NCBI GenBank assembly: GCA_016716505.1
Contig: JADJWF010000002.1
Span: forward strand, 1-64,000
DNA from: Verrucomicrobiota bacterium
Lineage (GTDB): Bacteria > Verrucomicrobiota > Verrucomicrobiia > Limisphaerales > J093
Length of the DNA: 64,000 bases
Direction of reading: 5' to 3'
The notes below the pieces were generated by a model. The model did no database searches. It saw nothing but the letters and a program-made list of their open reading frames with translations, and had not been told where the DNA came from. Numbering within the stretch: position 1 is the first letter of the stretch; each line of letters starts with the position of its first letter. The translations under genes and the position numbers were made by a program. Below, piece after piece: positions 49,150 to 58,422 of this stretch.

Positions 49150-50655
49150 TCAGCGCGGCCGCGGCGGGCCGCCAAACGGGTTGGCGAGCAGGTTGCGCGA
49201 GGCGGCCGCCGTCGAGGTGCCAGCGGAGAAACCCGTCACCACCTGATCCCCTTCCTTGAGTCCCTCAGTCACCGCGACGCTCGATCCGTCCCCGATGCCC
49301 AGTTTGACATTCACCGCCCTAAGCACCGTTACCTCCCCGCCAACGGCCCCCGTCTCCTTCTCGAGAAGATAAACCGTGGCCGACTTGGGCACCTCGGTTT
49401 CTGGCCGCGATCGCTCCCCTCCCCCAGTCATGCCGCCGCCTCCGCCGGGTCCCGCGCCGCCGAAGCCGCCCCCGCCGCCCGGCCCCCCGCCCTGCGCCAT
49501 CCGGGCGCGAATCTCGGCCATCGCCGCCTCGTACTTCGCCTTCTGCTCGGGTGTCAGCGTAGCCACGTAGGCGGCCCGCTCCTCTTCGGTGGGACGCCGC
49601 CGTTCCCCGCCAGTCTGCCAGGGCATCACCGGCAAGCCCGCGAACGGGCCACTCTCGATCAAGGCCGCCGGTGCCGTCGCTCCGGCGGGCGGCGCGTTGG
49701 TCTCGCCGACGAGGGTCACCCCGGCGGGCGGGCGAAACCGGATGGCGGCGTTGGGAATCTTCAGCACGTTTTTGCGCTCGGCGGTGATGAAGCGGGCGTT
49801 GGCGGTCATGCCGGGGCGCAGCTTGAGGTCCTTGTTGTCCACGGCGACCACCGTGGTGTAGGTGACCACGTTCTGATTGGTCGTGGGCGCGTAGCGGACC
49901 TGCTGCACCCGGCCGTCGAACGAGCGTCCCGGGAAAGCGTCCACCGTGAACGTGACGCGCTGGCCTTCCTCCAGCCCGCCCACGTCGGCTTCCGAGACCG
50001 CAGCTTCGATCTGCATTTTTGCGAGGTCGTTGGCGATGATGAACAACGTGGGCGTATTCATGCTCGCGGCGACCGTCTGGCCCGCCTCGATCTTGCGGGT
50101 GATCACCACTCCGTCCATCGGTGCGTAAATGGTGGCACGGCTCAGGTCCACGCGGGCGCGCTCGACGTTGGCCTCGCGCATCTTCACCTGGGCTTCGGCC
50201 TGGATGAGCGCCGCGTCCGTCTGATCGTACTCCGATTGCGAAATCAGCTTGTTGGCGAACAATTCCCTGGCCCGCAGGAAGTTCAGCTCCGCCAGGCGGC
50301 GCGACGCCTTGGCGTTGGCCAGTTCGGCCTCGGCCTGCAGCAACGCGCGCTCATAGGTCGCCGCGTCAATCTGCGCGATCACCTCGCCGGCTTTCACCCG
50401 CGAATTGAAATCCACGGTGATGTTCGTGATGGTGCCGGAAATCTGGCTGCCCACCTCCACCATTCGCACGGGCGAAAGGGAACCATTCGCCGTGACGGAT
50501 TGCACAATGTCGCCGCGCGTCACGGCCGCGGTCTTGAACTCCAGCGCCCCGTTGGCGGGCTTCCGCCAATACACATACGCCCCCGCCGCCACTCCGCCGA
50601 CCACAGCGAGGCCGACCACGAGTTTGAGACCAACCGATCCGGTTCGTTGATGCAT
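49150..50655 (-). CDS. Efflux periplasmic adaptor subunit, MacA type
   Basis: 501 residues. N-terminal helix (LVVGLAVVGGVAAGAYVYW), lipoyl half (VQSVTANGSLSPVRMVEVGS), helical hairpin, second lipoyl half (IYAPMDGVVI) and beta-barrel (PGMTANARF). Between the barrel and the C-terminal membrane-proximal domain is an unusual insert of about 100 residues containing a charged helix (MAEIRARMA) and a glycine run (GGGPGGGGGFGG). First gene of the probable operon with the ATPase and permease. Links the inner-membrane ABC unit to an outer-membrane channel, not present here. Confidence 0.9.
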   Translation of the reverse strand: MHQRTGSVGLKLVVGLAVVGGVAAGAYVYWRKPANGALEFKTAAVTRGDIVQSVTANGSLSPVRMVEVGSQISGTITNITVDFNSRVKAGEVIAQIDAATYERALLQAEAELANAKASRRLAELNFLRARELFANKLISQSEYDQTDAALIQAEAQVKMREANVERARVDLSRATIYAPMDGVVITRKIEAGQTVAASMNTPTLFIIANDLAKMQIEAAVSEADVGGLEEGQRVTFTVDAFPGRSFDGRVQQVRYAPTTNQNVVTYTTVVAVDNKDLKLRPGMTANARFITAERKNVLKIPNAAIRFRPPAGVTLVGETNAPPAGATAPAALIESGPFAGLPVMPWQTGGERRRPTEEERAAYVATLTPEQKAKYEAAMAEIRARMAQGGGPGGGGGFGGAGPGGGGGMTGGGERSRPETEVPKSATVYLLEKETGAVGGEVTVLRAVNVKLGIGDGSSVAVTEGLKEGDQVVTGFSAGTSTAAASRNLLANPFGGPPRPR

Positions 50656-50844
50656 ACAAGGCGCCCGCGCCGCTCTCGAGCGCGGACGATGCCGAAGACG
50701 GCGCGACTGGCCCCCCGGTTACAAGGAACTCCCGAACGGCGGCACCCGCGGTCGTCGCCCCGCTGACCACGGGGGCAACGTGCCGCGTGGAAAGGTTGTC
50801 TTCACCCTCCGCCTGGGCTAACCATTCCTGACGGTTGGGTCGCG

Positions 50845-51777
50845 ATGAACCCGGATTCCTCCAGCCCCGCAGGTGGCCGACGCAAACGCCGGCTGCCCCG
50901 CTCGTTCAAGGAACTCACGCCGAGTCACGAGTTCAGCCCACGGGCGTTTTTCCGCGAGATGGTGTGGAAGGCCTTTGTCACCAAGCGCGCCGGCCAGCGG
51001 CGCCGGCCGGTGTTCCCGCGCCTGCACCCGGGCGAGGTCGCCCTGACGTGGATTGGCCACGCCTCGTTCCTGATCCAGTTCCCGCACCTGAACGTGCTGG
51101 TGGACCCCAATTTCGCCAACTGGTTGTTCCTCCTGAAACGTCAGAAGCACGCCGGGCTTTCGCTGCTGGATCTTCCCCGCGTGGAGGTCGTGCTGCTCAC
51201 CCACGCCCATTTCGACCATTTCCATAAACCCACCCTGCGCCGGCTGCCCTCGCCCAAGATCGCCGTGGTCCCGTGGGGTGTGGGCGATCTTGCGGACGGC
51301 CTGGGCTTCGATCGCGTGATCGAGCTCGAATGGTGGGAGAGCTTCACCCGCGGCGACCTCACGGTGACGTTGACGCCATCCAACCACTGGGGCGCCCGGG
51401 TGTTGCGGGATCATCATCGGGGGTACGGCGGATTCCTCATCGAGAGCCAGGGGCGCCGCATCTACCACGCCGGGGACAGCGCGTACTTCGACGGCTTCAA
51501 GGAAGTCGGCCAGCGGGCGCCGCCGGAGATCGCGCTGCTGCCGATCGGCGCGTATCACCCCGAGGGCATGCGGCGCGTCCACATGGGACCGCAGGACGCG
51601 ATCAAGGTCTTCCGCGAACTGCGCGCCCGCTGGCTGGTACCGATGCACTACGGCTCCTTTCGGCTGTCGTTCGAGGACCTCGAAGAACCGCCGCGCTGGC
51701 TGGAGGAACTGGCGATCCGCGACGGCCTCATTCAGCACCTCCGCATCCTCGAGGAGGGTCAGCCGGAACGGTTTTGA
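50845..51777 (+). CDS. MBL-fold metallohydrolase (NAPE-PLD/UlaG-like)
   Basis: 310 residues, no signal peptide. Metal motif THAHFDHFHKP, preceded by WIGHASFLIQ, which is typical of the beta-lactamase_2 type, plus IYHAGDSAYFDGF and MHYGSFRLS with the remaining ligands. The N-terminal 40 residues are basic. The substrate is unknown; relatives include N-acyl phosphatidylethanolamine phospholipase D. Confidence 0.85.
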   Translation: MNPDSSSPAGGRRKRRLPRSFKELTPSHEFSPRAFFREMVWKAFVTKRAGQRRRPVFPRLHPGEVALTWIGHASFLIQFPHLNVLVDPNFANWLFLLKRQKHAGLSLLDLPRVEVVLLTHAHFDHFHKPTLRRLPSPKIAVVPWGVGDLADGLGFDRVIELEWWESFTRGDLTVTLTPSNHWGARVLRDHHRGYGGFLIESQGRRIYHAGDSAYFDGFKEVGQRAPPEIALLPIGAYHPEGMRRVHMGPQDAIKVFRELRARWLVPMHYGSFRLSFEDLEEPPRWLEELAIRDGLIQHLRILEEGQPERF

Positions 51778-51861
51778 CGCCGGCTGCGGTTTCGGTGCTA
51801 CCGAGCCCCGCGCCCCGTCCCGTTCGTGTGCGCCCGATCGCGCGGCCGCCCCGCAGGCAAC

Positions 51862-51878
51862 CAAGTCGCCGGGTTTGA
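51862..51878 (+). repeat. 17-base direct repeat copy
   Basis: CAAGTCGCCGGGTTTGA, identical to 12105-12121. Located 53 bases before the glycyl-tRNA synthetase start, and continues into TTGACGG here. Confidence 0.5.
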
Positions 51879-51930
51879 CGGTTGCGTTTCTTGACACCCC
51901 GGAGCCCCGCCGTTGACACTCGCCGGCTTT

Positions 51931-53523
51931 ATGGCCGAGCCCAAAGTCAATGAGTTGATGGAGAAGATCGTGTCGCTCTGCAAGCGCCGCGGGTTTGTTT
52001 ACCAGTCGTCCGAAATCTACGGCGGCATCAACGGTTTCTGGGACTACGGTCCGCTGGGCGCGGAGCTAAAACGCAACGTCAAGGAACTGTGGTGGCGCCG
52101 CATCGTCCACGAGCGCGAAGACGTGGCCGGCCTCGAAGCAACCATCATCATGGCGCCACAAATCTGGAAGGCGTCCGGCCACGTGGACACGTTCAGCGAT
52201 CCGATGATTGACTGCAAAACGTGCAAGGGCCGCTTCCGCGCCGATCAGTTGAACGAGACGCCCTGTCCGCAGAAGCCCAGCAAGATGGTCAGTGAGTGCC
52301 ACGGGGAAAAGACCGAGCCGCGCGCGTTCAACCTGATGTTCGAGACCCACGTGGGACCGGTGAAGGATGATTCCAGCATCGCCTACCTCCGTCCCGAGAC
52401 CGCCCAGGCGATCTTTGCCCAGTTCAAGAACGTGCTGGAAACCTCGCGGCAGCGGGTGCCCTTCGGAATCGCCCAAACGGGCAAGGCGTTCCGCAATGAG
52501 GTGACGCCGCGCAACTTCACCTTCCGCTCCCGCGAGTTTGAGCAGATGGAACTCGAGTTCTTCATCAAGCCCGACGAGGTGGTCGAGGCCATCACCGGCA
52601 CTGTGGCGACCCCGGCCGGGCCCGGGCATCCCGGCGAACCCCAGCCCAACTGGGGCTGGCAGATGTGGCACCAGTACTGGGTGGAAGAGCGCATCCGCTT
52701 CTACGAGGGTATCGGCCTGCCCCGGGCCTCGTTGGAGGAATACTGGCAGAAGCCGGAGGAACTCGCCCACTACGCCCGTGCCTGCGTGGACATTCTCTTC
52801 AAGTTTCCGTTCGGCACGCAGGAACTCGAGGGCATCGCCGCCCGCAGTGATTTCGACCTTTCCCAGCACCAGCGGTTCTCCGGCAAGGCGATGACCGTTT
52901 TTGACGAGGAGCTGAAGGCCGCATGGGCCAGGCTGCCGAAAGAGAAGCAGGACGAACTTTGGCGGCGGTATTGCGAAGCACGCCAGAGATACCTGCTGAA
53001 GATGGGCGAAGAGCCCGAGAAAGCCGCGGCGCTGGCCCGGGCGGACGCGGACGGACTCGCCAAGGGCTGGTACATACCACACGTCATCGAGCCCTCTGCC
53101 GGCGTGGACCGGCTGATTTTGGCCCTGATCACCAATGCCTTCAGCGAAGTCACGGAAACCGACGCCAAGGGCAGGAACGAGACGCGCGTGATTATGCGAT
53201 TTCACCCACGCGTGGCGCCAACGAAGGTGGGGGTGTTCCCGCTGCTCAAGAACAAGCCGGAGCTGGTCAAAAAGGCACTTGAGGTGCGCGACCTCCTGCG
53301 ACCTTGGATGACGGTCTTTTACGACGAAGGCGGTTCGATCGGCCGGCGTTACGCCCGGCAAGATGAGGCCGGGACGCCCTTCGGCGTGACAATTGATTTC
53401 GATACGCTGGGCGAAAAGCCGGAGCTCCGCGATACCGTGACCGTTCGCCATCGGGACGACGGCCACCAGGAGCGCCTTGCAATCAAAGACCTGGTCGGCT
53501 GGCTGCTGGAACGGGTCCGGTGA
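51931..53523 (+). CDS. glyQS: Glycyl-tRNA synthetase (alpha2 type)
   Basis: Charges tRNA-Gly. About 530 residues as a single chain of the homodimeric type (bacterial/eukaryotic), not the GlyQ/GlyS alpha2beta2 form. Class II motifs: GINGFWDYGPLGAELKRN, LRPETAQAIF, then motif 2 around RNEVTPRNFTFRSREFEQME and motif 3 near PSAGVDRLILALI. A cysteine-rich stretch (CKTCKGRF and later CHGEK) fits the zinc-like insertion. Anticodon-binding domain at the C-terminus. The ATG at 51931 (MAEPKVNEL) is preferred over a TTG at 51913. Confidence 0.94.
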   Translation: MAEPKVNELMEKIVSLCKRRGFVYQSSEIYGGINGFWDYGPLGAELKRNVKELWWRRIVHEREDVAGLEATIIMAPQIWKASGHVDTFSDPMIDCKTCKGRFRADQLNETPCPQKPSKMVSECHGEKTEPRAFNLMFETHVGPVKDDSSIAYLRPETAQAIFAQFKNVLETSRQRVPFGIAQTGKAFRNEVTPRNFTFRSREFEQMELEFFIKPDEVVEAITGTVATPAGPGHPGEPQPNWGWQMWHQYWVEERIRFYEGIGLPRASLEEYWQKPEELAHYARACVDILFKFPFGTQELEGIAARSDFDLSQHQRFSGKAMTVFDEELKAAWARLPKEKQDELWRRYCEARQRYLLKMGEEPEKAAALARADADGLAKGWYIPHVIEPSAGVDRLILALITNAFSEVTETDAKGRNETRVIMRFHPRVAPTKVGVFPLLKNKPELVKKALEVRDLLRPWMTVFYDEGGSIGRRYARQDEAGTPFGVTIDFDTLGEKPELRDTVTVRHRDDGHQERLAIKDLVGWLLERVR

Positions 53524-54023
53524 ACGCGCGTCCGGCCATGCCCGTACCCCACCCCATCGGCCCGCCAAAAGGGGGCGCCGTCGGGCTTTACACGGTGATC
53601 GGCGTCAAGTTGGCGAAAGGGCTGTTGTTCCTGATGGCCGCCTTGGGGATTTACAGCCTGCTGGGCGACGATCTGGCGGCGGAATTCGAAAAAGTCCTCG
53701 TCCTGTTACGGCAAAATCCGGACCACGGCGTGTGGGCGATGGTGGCGGCCAAGTTGGACTCGCTTACCCCGACCGGCGTTGCGTCGCTCGCGTTGGGTTC
53801 CCTGCTTTACGCGGTGCTGCTCTTCGTCGAGAGCCTTGGACTCTCGTGGCGCTGCGGGTGGGCGGTCTGGCTGGCCATTGGCGAAACCGCCTTCTTCATC
53901 CCGCTTGAAGTCATCGAACTGGTGCGCGTGTTCCGGCTCGGAGTTGCCGTGCTGCTCGTGGCCAACGCCGCGATTGTCTGGTACTTGACTCGCAATCGCC
54001 GACGGCTGTTGCCAACGGGCTGA
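53520..54023 (+). CDS. DUF2127 membrane protein
   Basis: 167 residues from GTG 53520, overlapping the glycyl-tRNA synthetase stop by four bases (GTGA). Four hydrophobic segments; GLYTVIGVKLAKGLLFLMAAL and WLAIGETAFFIPLEVIEL are in the style of DUF2127. Function unknown. Probably cotranscribed with glyQS. Confidence 0.8.
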   Translation: MNARPAMPVPHPIGPPKGGAVGLYTVIGVKLAKGLLFLMAALGIYSLLGDDLAAEFEKVLVLLRQNPDHGVWAMVAAKLDSLTPTGVASLALGSLLYAVLLFVESLGLSWRCGWAVWLAIGETAFFIPLEVIELVRVFRLGVAVLLVANAAIVWYLTRNRRRLLPTG

Positions 54024-54109
54024 AGCTCCGGCCAACTTTCATCCTTGGTCCCCAGCCGCTCTTCACAGCTTGGAGTCGCCGGCTCCGCGGGGCTGTGAAA
54101 TCGGTCCCT

Positions 54110-54595
54110 TCAAGGACAACCGCCGACGATTTCGTCTGCTTTGGCGGCACTGACGTTTTCGTGCAGGTCGTCGTTGACCATCACCACTGGAGCGGTCCCG
54201 CAACTCGCGAGGCACTCGACAAACTCGACCGTGAACCGGCCATCCTCGGTCGTTTGCGGACCGTGGCGGTGGGCATCGAGTCCCAGGCGTTCGCAGAGGT
54301 GCCGGTAGAGCTCGTGTGATCCGGCCAGAGCGCAACTCAAGGTGCGGCACACCTTGAGGTGATATCGCCCGATCGGCTCCTGCCGGTACATCGGGTAGAA
54401 AGTGACCAGCTCGAGAATGTTGATGGGCTGCACGCCCAATTTGGCGGCCGTCCACTCCATGGCTTCGGGCGAAATGAATCCGAAATGGTCTTGGAGCGCG
54501 TGCAAGACCATCCCCGCCGCGCTGCGCGGTTGCGGGTAATGCGTGATCAGTTCGTTGATCTCGGCCTCCAAGGCCGCTGGCACGACGAAACTCAT
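54110..54595 (-). CDS. nuoE: NADH-quinone oxidoreductase subunit E
   Basis: 161 residues of the 24-kDa [2Fe-2S] subunit of complex I. Cluster ligands appear as CRTLSCALAG and ECLASCGTAPV, a C-x4-C and C-x3-C pair in the family pattern. LELVTFYPMYRQEPIG is also conserved. Start ATG 54595 (MSFVVPAAL). Last gene of the nuoBCDE block, 108 bases after nuoD. nuoF does not follow; a DUF2127 gene converges instead. Confidence 0.92.
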   Translation of the reverse strand: MSFVVPAALEAEINELITHYPQPRSAAGMVLHALQDHFGFISPEAMEWTAAKLGVQPINILELVTFYPMYRQEPIGRYHLKVCRTLSCALAGSHELYRHLCERLGLDAHRHGPQTTEDGRFTVEFVECLASCGTAPVVMVNDDLHENVSAAKADEIVGGCP

Positions 54596-54703
54596 GACGA
54601 AACTTCGGTAAAGCCGGGCGCCTCGAACAGCCGGCAAAGTTTTGCGACGGCCAGGCCGCCCTCCTCGCTCGGGTGAAATCGTATCCTCACGCTCGAATGC
54701 TGG

Positions 54704-55972
54704 TCAGCGATCGCACTCGCCCATTACGAAGTCCAGCGAACCGAGGATGGAGACGGTATCGCTCATGAGGTGCCCGGGAAGCAGGTGCGACAGGATGCTC
54801 AGATTCACGAACGAGGGGGAACGGATCTTGAGCCGGTATGGCACCCCTCCCCCCCGGCTGTGGATGTAAAAACCCAGTTCACCCTTGGGGTTTTCCGCCC
54901 CGAAATAAACCTCGCCGGGAGGGCAGTTGACCCCCTGCGTCACCAGCATGAACTGGTGGATCAACTCCTCCATCCGGGTCAGCACCTTTTCCTTCGGTGG
55001 CAGCACGATCTTGCCGTCGTCCACGTTGATGGGACCGGCCGGCAATTGATCCAGGCACTGCTCGATGATGCGGACGCTCTGACGGACCTCCTCCATGCGC
55101 ACCAGATAGCGGTCATAGCAATCGCCCACCGACCCCAACGGCACTTCAAACTTCAGCCGGTCATAGACGAGGTACGGGTTCGCCCGCCGCACATCGTAGT
55201 CCACGCCGCTGCCCCGCAGGTTCGGCCCCGTCAGCCCCCAGGCGAGGGCATCCGCCGCCGAAATCACCCCGATGCCCTTGGTGCGATCCACCCAGATACG
55301 GTTGCGGGTGAGCAATTGATCCACCTCGCTCACGGCCACGAGCACCTCGCGGCAGAAACGCCGGCACTCGTCGCTCCAGCCCTCCGGTAGGTCGCGGGCC
55401 AGACCGCCAATCCGGGTGTAGCTCGTGGTGAAGCGCGCCCCGGTGAGCCGCTCGCACAGATTGTAGATCTTCTCGCGCTCGGTGAAGGTGTGCAGGAAGA
55501 CAGTCATCGCCCCGACGTCCATGGCGAAACAGCCCACCCCGAGGAGGTGCGACGAAATGCGGGCCAACTCGCAGCAAATCACCCGGATATACTGGCAGCG
55601 GAGCGGCAGCTTTTCATGGATACCCAGGAGCTTCTCCACGGCGAGCGCATAGGCCACGTTGTTGGCGAGCGGGGCAAGGTAGTCCAGCCGATCCGTGTAC
55701 GGGATGAACTGGGTGTAGGTCATGTTCTCGGCGATTTTCTCGTCGCCGCGATGCAGATAACCAATGTCCGGCTCCGCCTTGGTGATGACCTCGCCGTCCA
55801 GCTCGAGCACGATTCGCAGGACCCCGTGGGTCGAGGGATGCGATGGCCCCATGTTGAGCACCAGCTTTTCGCCCTGCAGTTCGCCCGGGGTTTCCGTGTC
55901 CGCCGACGAACTGGCGAAGGCCGCGGCACGACCGGCGGCGTCTTTGAACTCGATTTCCTCAACCGCTTTCAT
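54704..55972 (-). CDS. nuoD: NADH-quinone oxidoreductase subunit D
   Basis: 422 residues of the 49-kDa quinone-site subunit. Hallmarks: LNMGPSHPSTHGVLR with the quinone-site His, YLHRGDEKIAE, YTDRLDYL, CELARISSHLL, and the C-terminal FVMGECDR with the terminal Asp-Arg. Start ATG 55972; upstream in-frame sequence overlaps the nuoC 3' end and is not family-like. The gap to nuoC is 40 bases. Confidence 0.95.
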   Translation of the reverse strand: MKAVEEIEFKDAAGRAAAFASSSADTETPGELQGEKLVLNMGPSHPSTHGVLRIVLELDGEVITKAEPDIGYLHRGDEKIAENMTYTQFIPYTDRLDYLAPLANNVAYALAVEKLLGIHEKLPLRCQYIRVICCELARISSHLLGVGCFAMDVGAMTVFLHTFTEREKIYNLCERLTGARFTTSYTRIGGLARDLPEGWSDECRRFCREVLVAVSEVDQLLTRNRIWVDRTKGIGVISAADALAWGLTGPNLRGSGVDYDVRRANPYLVYDRLKFEVPLGSVGDCYDRYLVRMEEVRQSVRIIEQCLDQLPAGPINVDDGKIVLPPKEKVLTRMEELIHQFMLVTQGVNCPPGEVYFGAENPKGELGFYIHSRGGGVPYRLKIRSPSFVNLSILSHLLPGHLMSDTVSILGSLDFVMGECDR

Positions 55973-56012
55973 GGGCGTCAGGTGGCGCTTCCGTCGGGAC
56001 AGGGCAATCTGC

Positions 56013-56591
56013 TCAGGCGTCCGGCGTTCTCGCCCGGGGCTCGCGTTCGATCGCGTCCTGCCCCCCGGGGGCCGACACGAAGGGCCCGCCTTCGATCGGT
56101 GCGGGTTTTGTGAAGGCAACGTCCGGCAGCTCGGTCCGCTTGCCGGCCAGCGGAAAGTCTTTCCGCAGCGGGAAGTATGGATATCCCTCCCACATGATGA
56201 TCCGCCGCAGGTCAGGGTGGCCCGTGAAGCGAATCCCCATCATGTCGTAAGCCTCGCGCTCGTGCCAGTTGGCCGTGGGCCAAACCCCGGAGACGGAGGG
56301 TAGTTCAGACTTTTCTTCGCTCACGCTCGTCTTGAGCCGCAAGTGGGCGCGATGGCGCAGGTGGTACAGCTCGTACACCAGCGTCCAGCGCGGGTCGTCG
56401 CCGTAGTGGTCCACACTGGTCAAATCCAGCAGGAGGCCAAAGCCCAAACCGTCCCGGCAAAAGCGGCAGACCTCTTCGATTCGCCCGGCGTCCGCGACGG
56501 TTACCGTTGCCTCGCCGCGAAACTCGGCCGGCGCGGACACCAAGTCCCCAAAGTGCTCCTTCAACTGCTTGGCGAGGTCGAAGGGCGTCAT
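56013..56591 (-). CDS. nuoC: NADH-quinone oxidoreductase subunit C
   Basis: 192 residues. Conserved block WHEREAYDMMGIRFTGHPDL plus LLDLTSVDHYGDDPRWTLVY. The C-terminal 30 residues (EGGPFVSAPGGQDAIEREPR) extend beyond the usual end. It overlaps the 3' end of nuoB by four bases and is separate from nuoD, not fused. Confidence 0.93.
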   Translation of the reverse strand: MTPFDLAKQLKEHFGDLVSAPAEFRGEATVTVADAGRIEEVCRFCRDGLGFGLLLDLTSVDHYGDDPRWTLVYELYHLRHRAHLRLKTSVSEEKSELPSVSGVWPTANWHEREAYDMMGIRFTGHPDLRRIIMWEGYPYFPLRKDFPLAGKRTELPDVAFTKPAPIEGGPFVSAPGGQDAIEREPRARTPDA

Positions 56592-57123
56592 GCGGCGGTG
56601 GCGGGACGCGGAGCGGGTCGGACCTGCTTGAGCCGGGCAATCAGCGGCTCGCGGGTCACTTTCTCCTGCAGTTTCAGCAGGGCGTCCAGCAGGGCTTCCG
56701 GCCGGGGCGGGCAGCCGGCCACGTAGATGTCCACCGGCAGGATGGCGTCCACGCCCTGGAGCACAGAGTAGCTACGGTACATGCCGCCGGTCGAGGCGCA
56801 CGCGCCCATGGCGATGACCCATTTCGGCTCGGCCATCTGGTCGTAGATGCGCGGGTGTGCACGGCCATCTTGTAGGTCACGGTGCCGGCCACGATCATCA
56901 CGTCCGATTGCCGCGGGGAAAACCGCATCACTTCGGAGCCGAAGCGCGAGATGTCGAAGCGGCTGGCGCCCGAGGCCATCAGTTCGATGGCGCAGCACGC
57001 CAGGCCCATCGGCATCGGCCAGATCGAGTGTTTGCGAAACCAATTGAGGGCCGCGTCCAATCGCGTGCAAATCACGTCCCCCTCGATCTTCGAATCGTAA
57101 GCAAAATCCGTGTTGGCTTTCAT
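56588..57123 (-). CDS. nuoB: NADH-quinone oxidoreductase subunit B, with an apparent frameshift
   Basis: [4Fe-4S] N2 cluster subunit of complex I. N-terminal part from ATG 57123 includes GLACCAIELMASG with the Cys-Cys ligands and RQSDVMIVAGTVTYKMA. The frame then breaks between about 56850 and 56865. The neighbouring frame carries YDQMAEPKWVIAMGACASTGG and YVAGCPPRPEALLDALLKLQ with the remaining Cys ligands. The full span is 536 bases, one short of 179 codons, so a single missing base restores a normal-length protein. Sequence error seems likelier than real loss, given the intact neighbours. nuoA, normally upstream, is not present. Confidence 0.88.
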
Positions 57124-57260
57124 CGGGTGAGCAGCCCCTCTGACCGGCGCAAACTAGTCGCGCCCCCGAGGGGCGGCAAGCGGTTTGCGGTCGCCGGGCG
57201 CATCCCGCCTGGCATGCACCCGCGAGATCGGCGAAACTGGAGCCGGCTCAGGCCGGTCAG

Positions 57261-58361
57261 ATGGTTTGCGGTATGAAACCAGCGAATCCGCGGTTGCCTG
57301 AGGATGGCCCGTCCACGGCGCCGCGATATGGACGGGCGATCGCCAACGCTCGACCACTAGGCGGGGTGCCGGGGGTGATCCTCGCCCGCCGGCTGCGCGC
57401 CAACACCGGGCGGATGAACTCCTGGCACAGTTGGTCGCCAAATGGCCGCTGGCTGGTGTTCGCGTCCAAGGCGTTCGGCCCGTACACCCAGCTTTTCCTG
57501 ACCCACATTGACGAGAATGGAGAGAGCAGCCCGGCGGTCAGCCTGGACTGGCTCACTGCGCCAGACCGCGCCGCCAACATCCCGGAGTTCGTCAACCTTT
57601 CCCCAGATGCCATCGAGGAGATTCAGGCGCGCTTTCTGAATGATGACTCCCTGGCCCGGGCTGGTTTCGTGGCCGAGCAGACCGGTGACGCCGCCGCCGC
57701 CATCGAGCGATACCAACACGCCCTCGAACTGAACCCGGATAACCCGCACGCCCATGAACGCCTCGCGTGTCTGCTGGCGGAACGGCAAGGCGACGTCGCC
57801 GGCAGTCTTCGCCACGGCCGGCTCGCGGTACAATTCGCGCCGGACAACGGCCAGGCCCGTTACTACTACGGCCAGGCGCTGCTTCTCAGTGGCGATGCCG
57901 ACGCGGCCATCGAGCAGTTCCAGCAGGCGCTTCGCCTTCTGCCCACGACGGTCGTCACCGACTCGGGTTTCAGCAGCGCGGCGGTCCGAACCGCCCTCGG
58001 GCTGGCGTGGGCGCGCGCCGGTCATCCGGAACGGGGCGTTACCGAACTGACCGAGGCAACGCGGTTGAACCCGACCAATGCCATGATTCGATTCTCCGCG
58101 GCCACTGTTCGGGCGCACGCCGGTCAGATTGAAGAGCCGCTGGCCGAGTTCCGCCGGGCGGTGCAACTCGATCCCGGTTTGGAGCGGCAGTTCCAGAGCG
58201 AAGAGATCGTTGCCGGCAACTGCGCCCGCGAGGGCCAAATGGCGCGGGCGCTGGATCTGGCCCGCCGGGCCTGGACGAAGGCCACGGTCGCGGGCATGAC
58301 GGCGGACGCGGATCGCCTGCGCGAGCGGGTGGCGGCGTACGAAGCCTCGGCGCGCCGTTGA
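57261..58361 (+). CDS. TPR protein, probably 5'-truncated PD40/TPR family
   Basis: About 366 codons. The early part holds a single propeller-like strand repeat, NSWHSWSPNGRWLVFASKAF, as in WD40-like/PD40 beta propellers, then TPR units (AIERYQHALELNPDNPHAHE, AIEQFQQALRLLP, LTEATRLNPTNAMIRFSAA). Proteins of this family usually have a complete propeller and often an N-terminal secretion signal before this point; neither exists here. The first 40 codons have no similarity. So this is probably the 3' half of a larger gene that lost its 5' half, though translation from ATG 57261 or 57273 is possible. Confidence 0.6.
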   Translation: MVCGMKPANPRLPEDGPSTAPRYGRAIANARPLGGVPGVILARRLRANTGRMNSWHSWSPNGRWLVFASKAFGPYTQLFLTHIDENGESSPAVSLDWLTAPDRAANIPEFVNLSPDAIEEIQARFLNDDSLARAGFVAEQTGDAAAAIERYQHALELNPDNPHAHERLACLLAERQGDVAGSLRHGRLAVQFAPDNGQARYYYGQALLLSGDADAAIEQFQQALRLLPTTVVTDSGFSSAAVRTALGLAWARAGHPERGVTELTEATRLNPTNAMIRFSAATVRAHAGQIEEPLAEFRRAVQLDPGLERQFQSEEIVAGNCAREGQMARALDLARRAWTKATVAGMTADADRLRERVAAYEASARR

Positions 58362-58422
58362 GCCCGCGGCGGACCGTCGCGCGGTTGACGCTCCGCGAAG
58401 TCGGTCCACACTGCCGGCGGTT

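Noticed and set aside
48136..50766. 876-codon plus-strand frame opposite the efflux genes
   Set aside because: Shadow of the permease, ATPase and adaptor; no family-like sequence.
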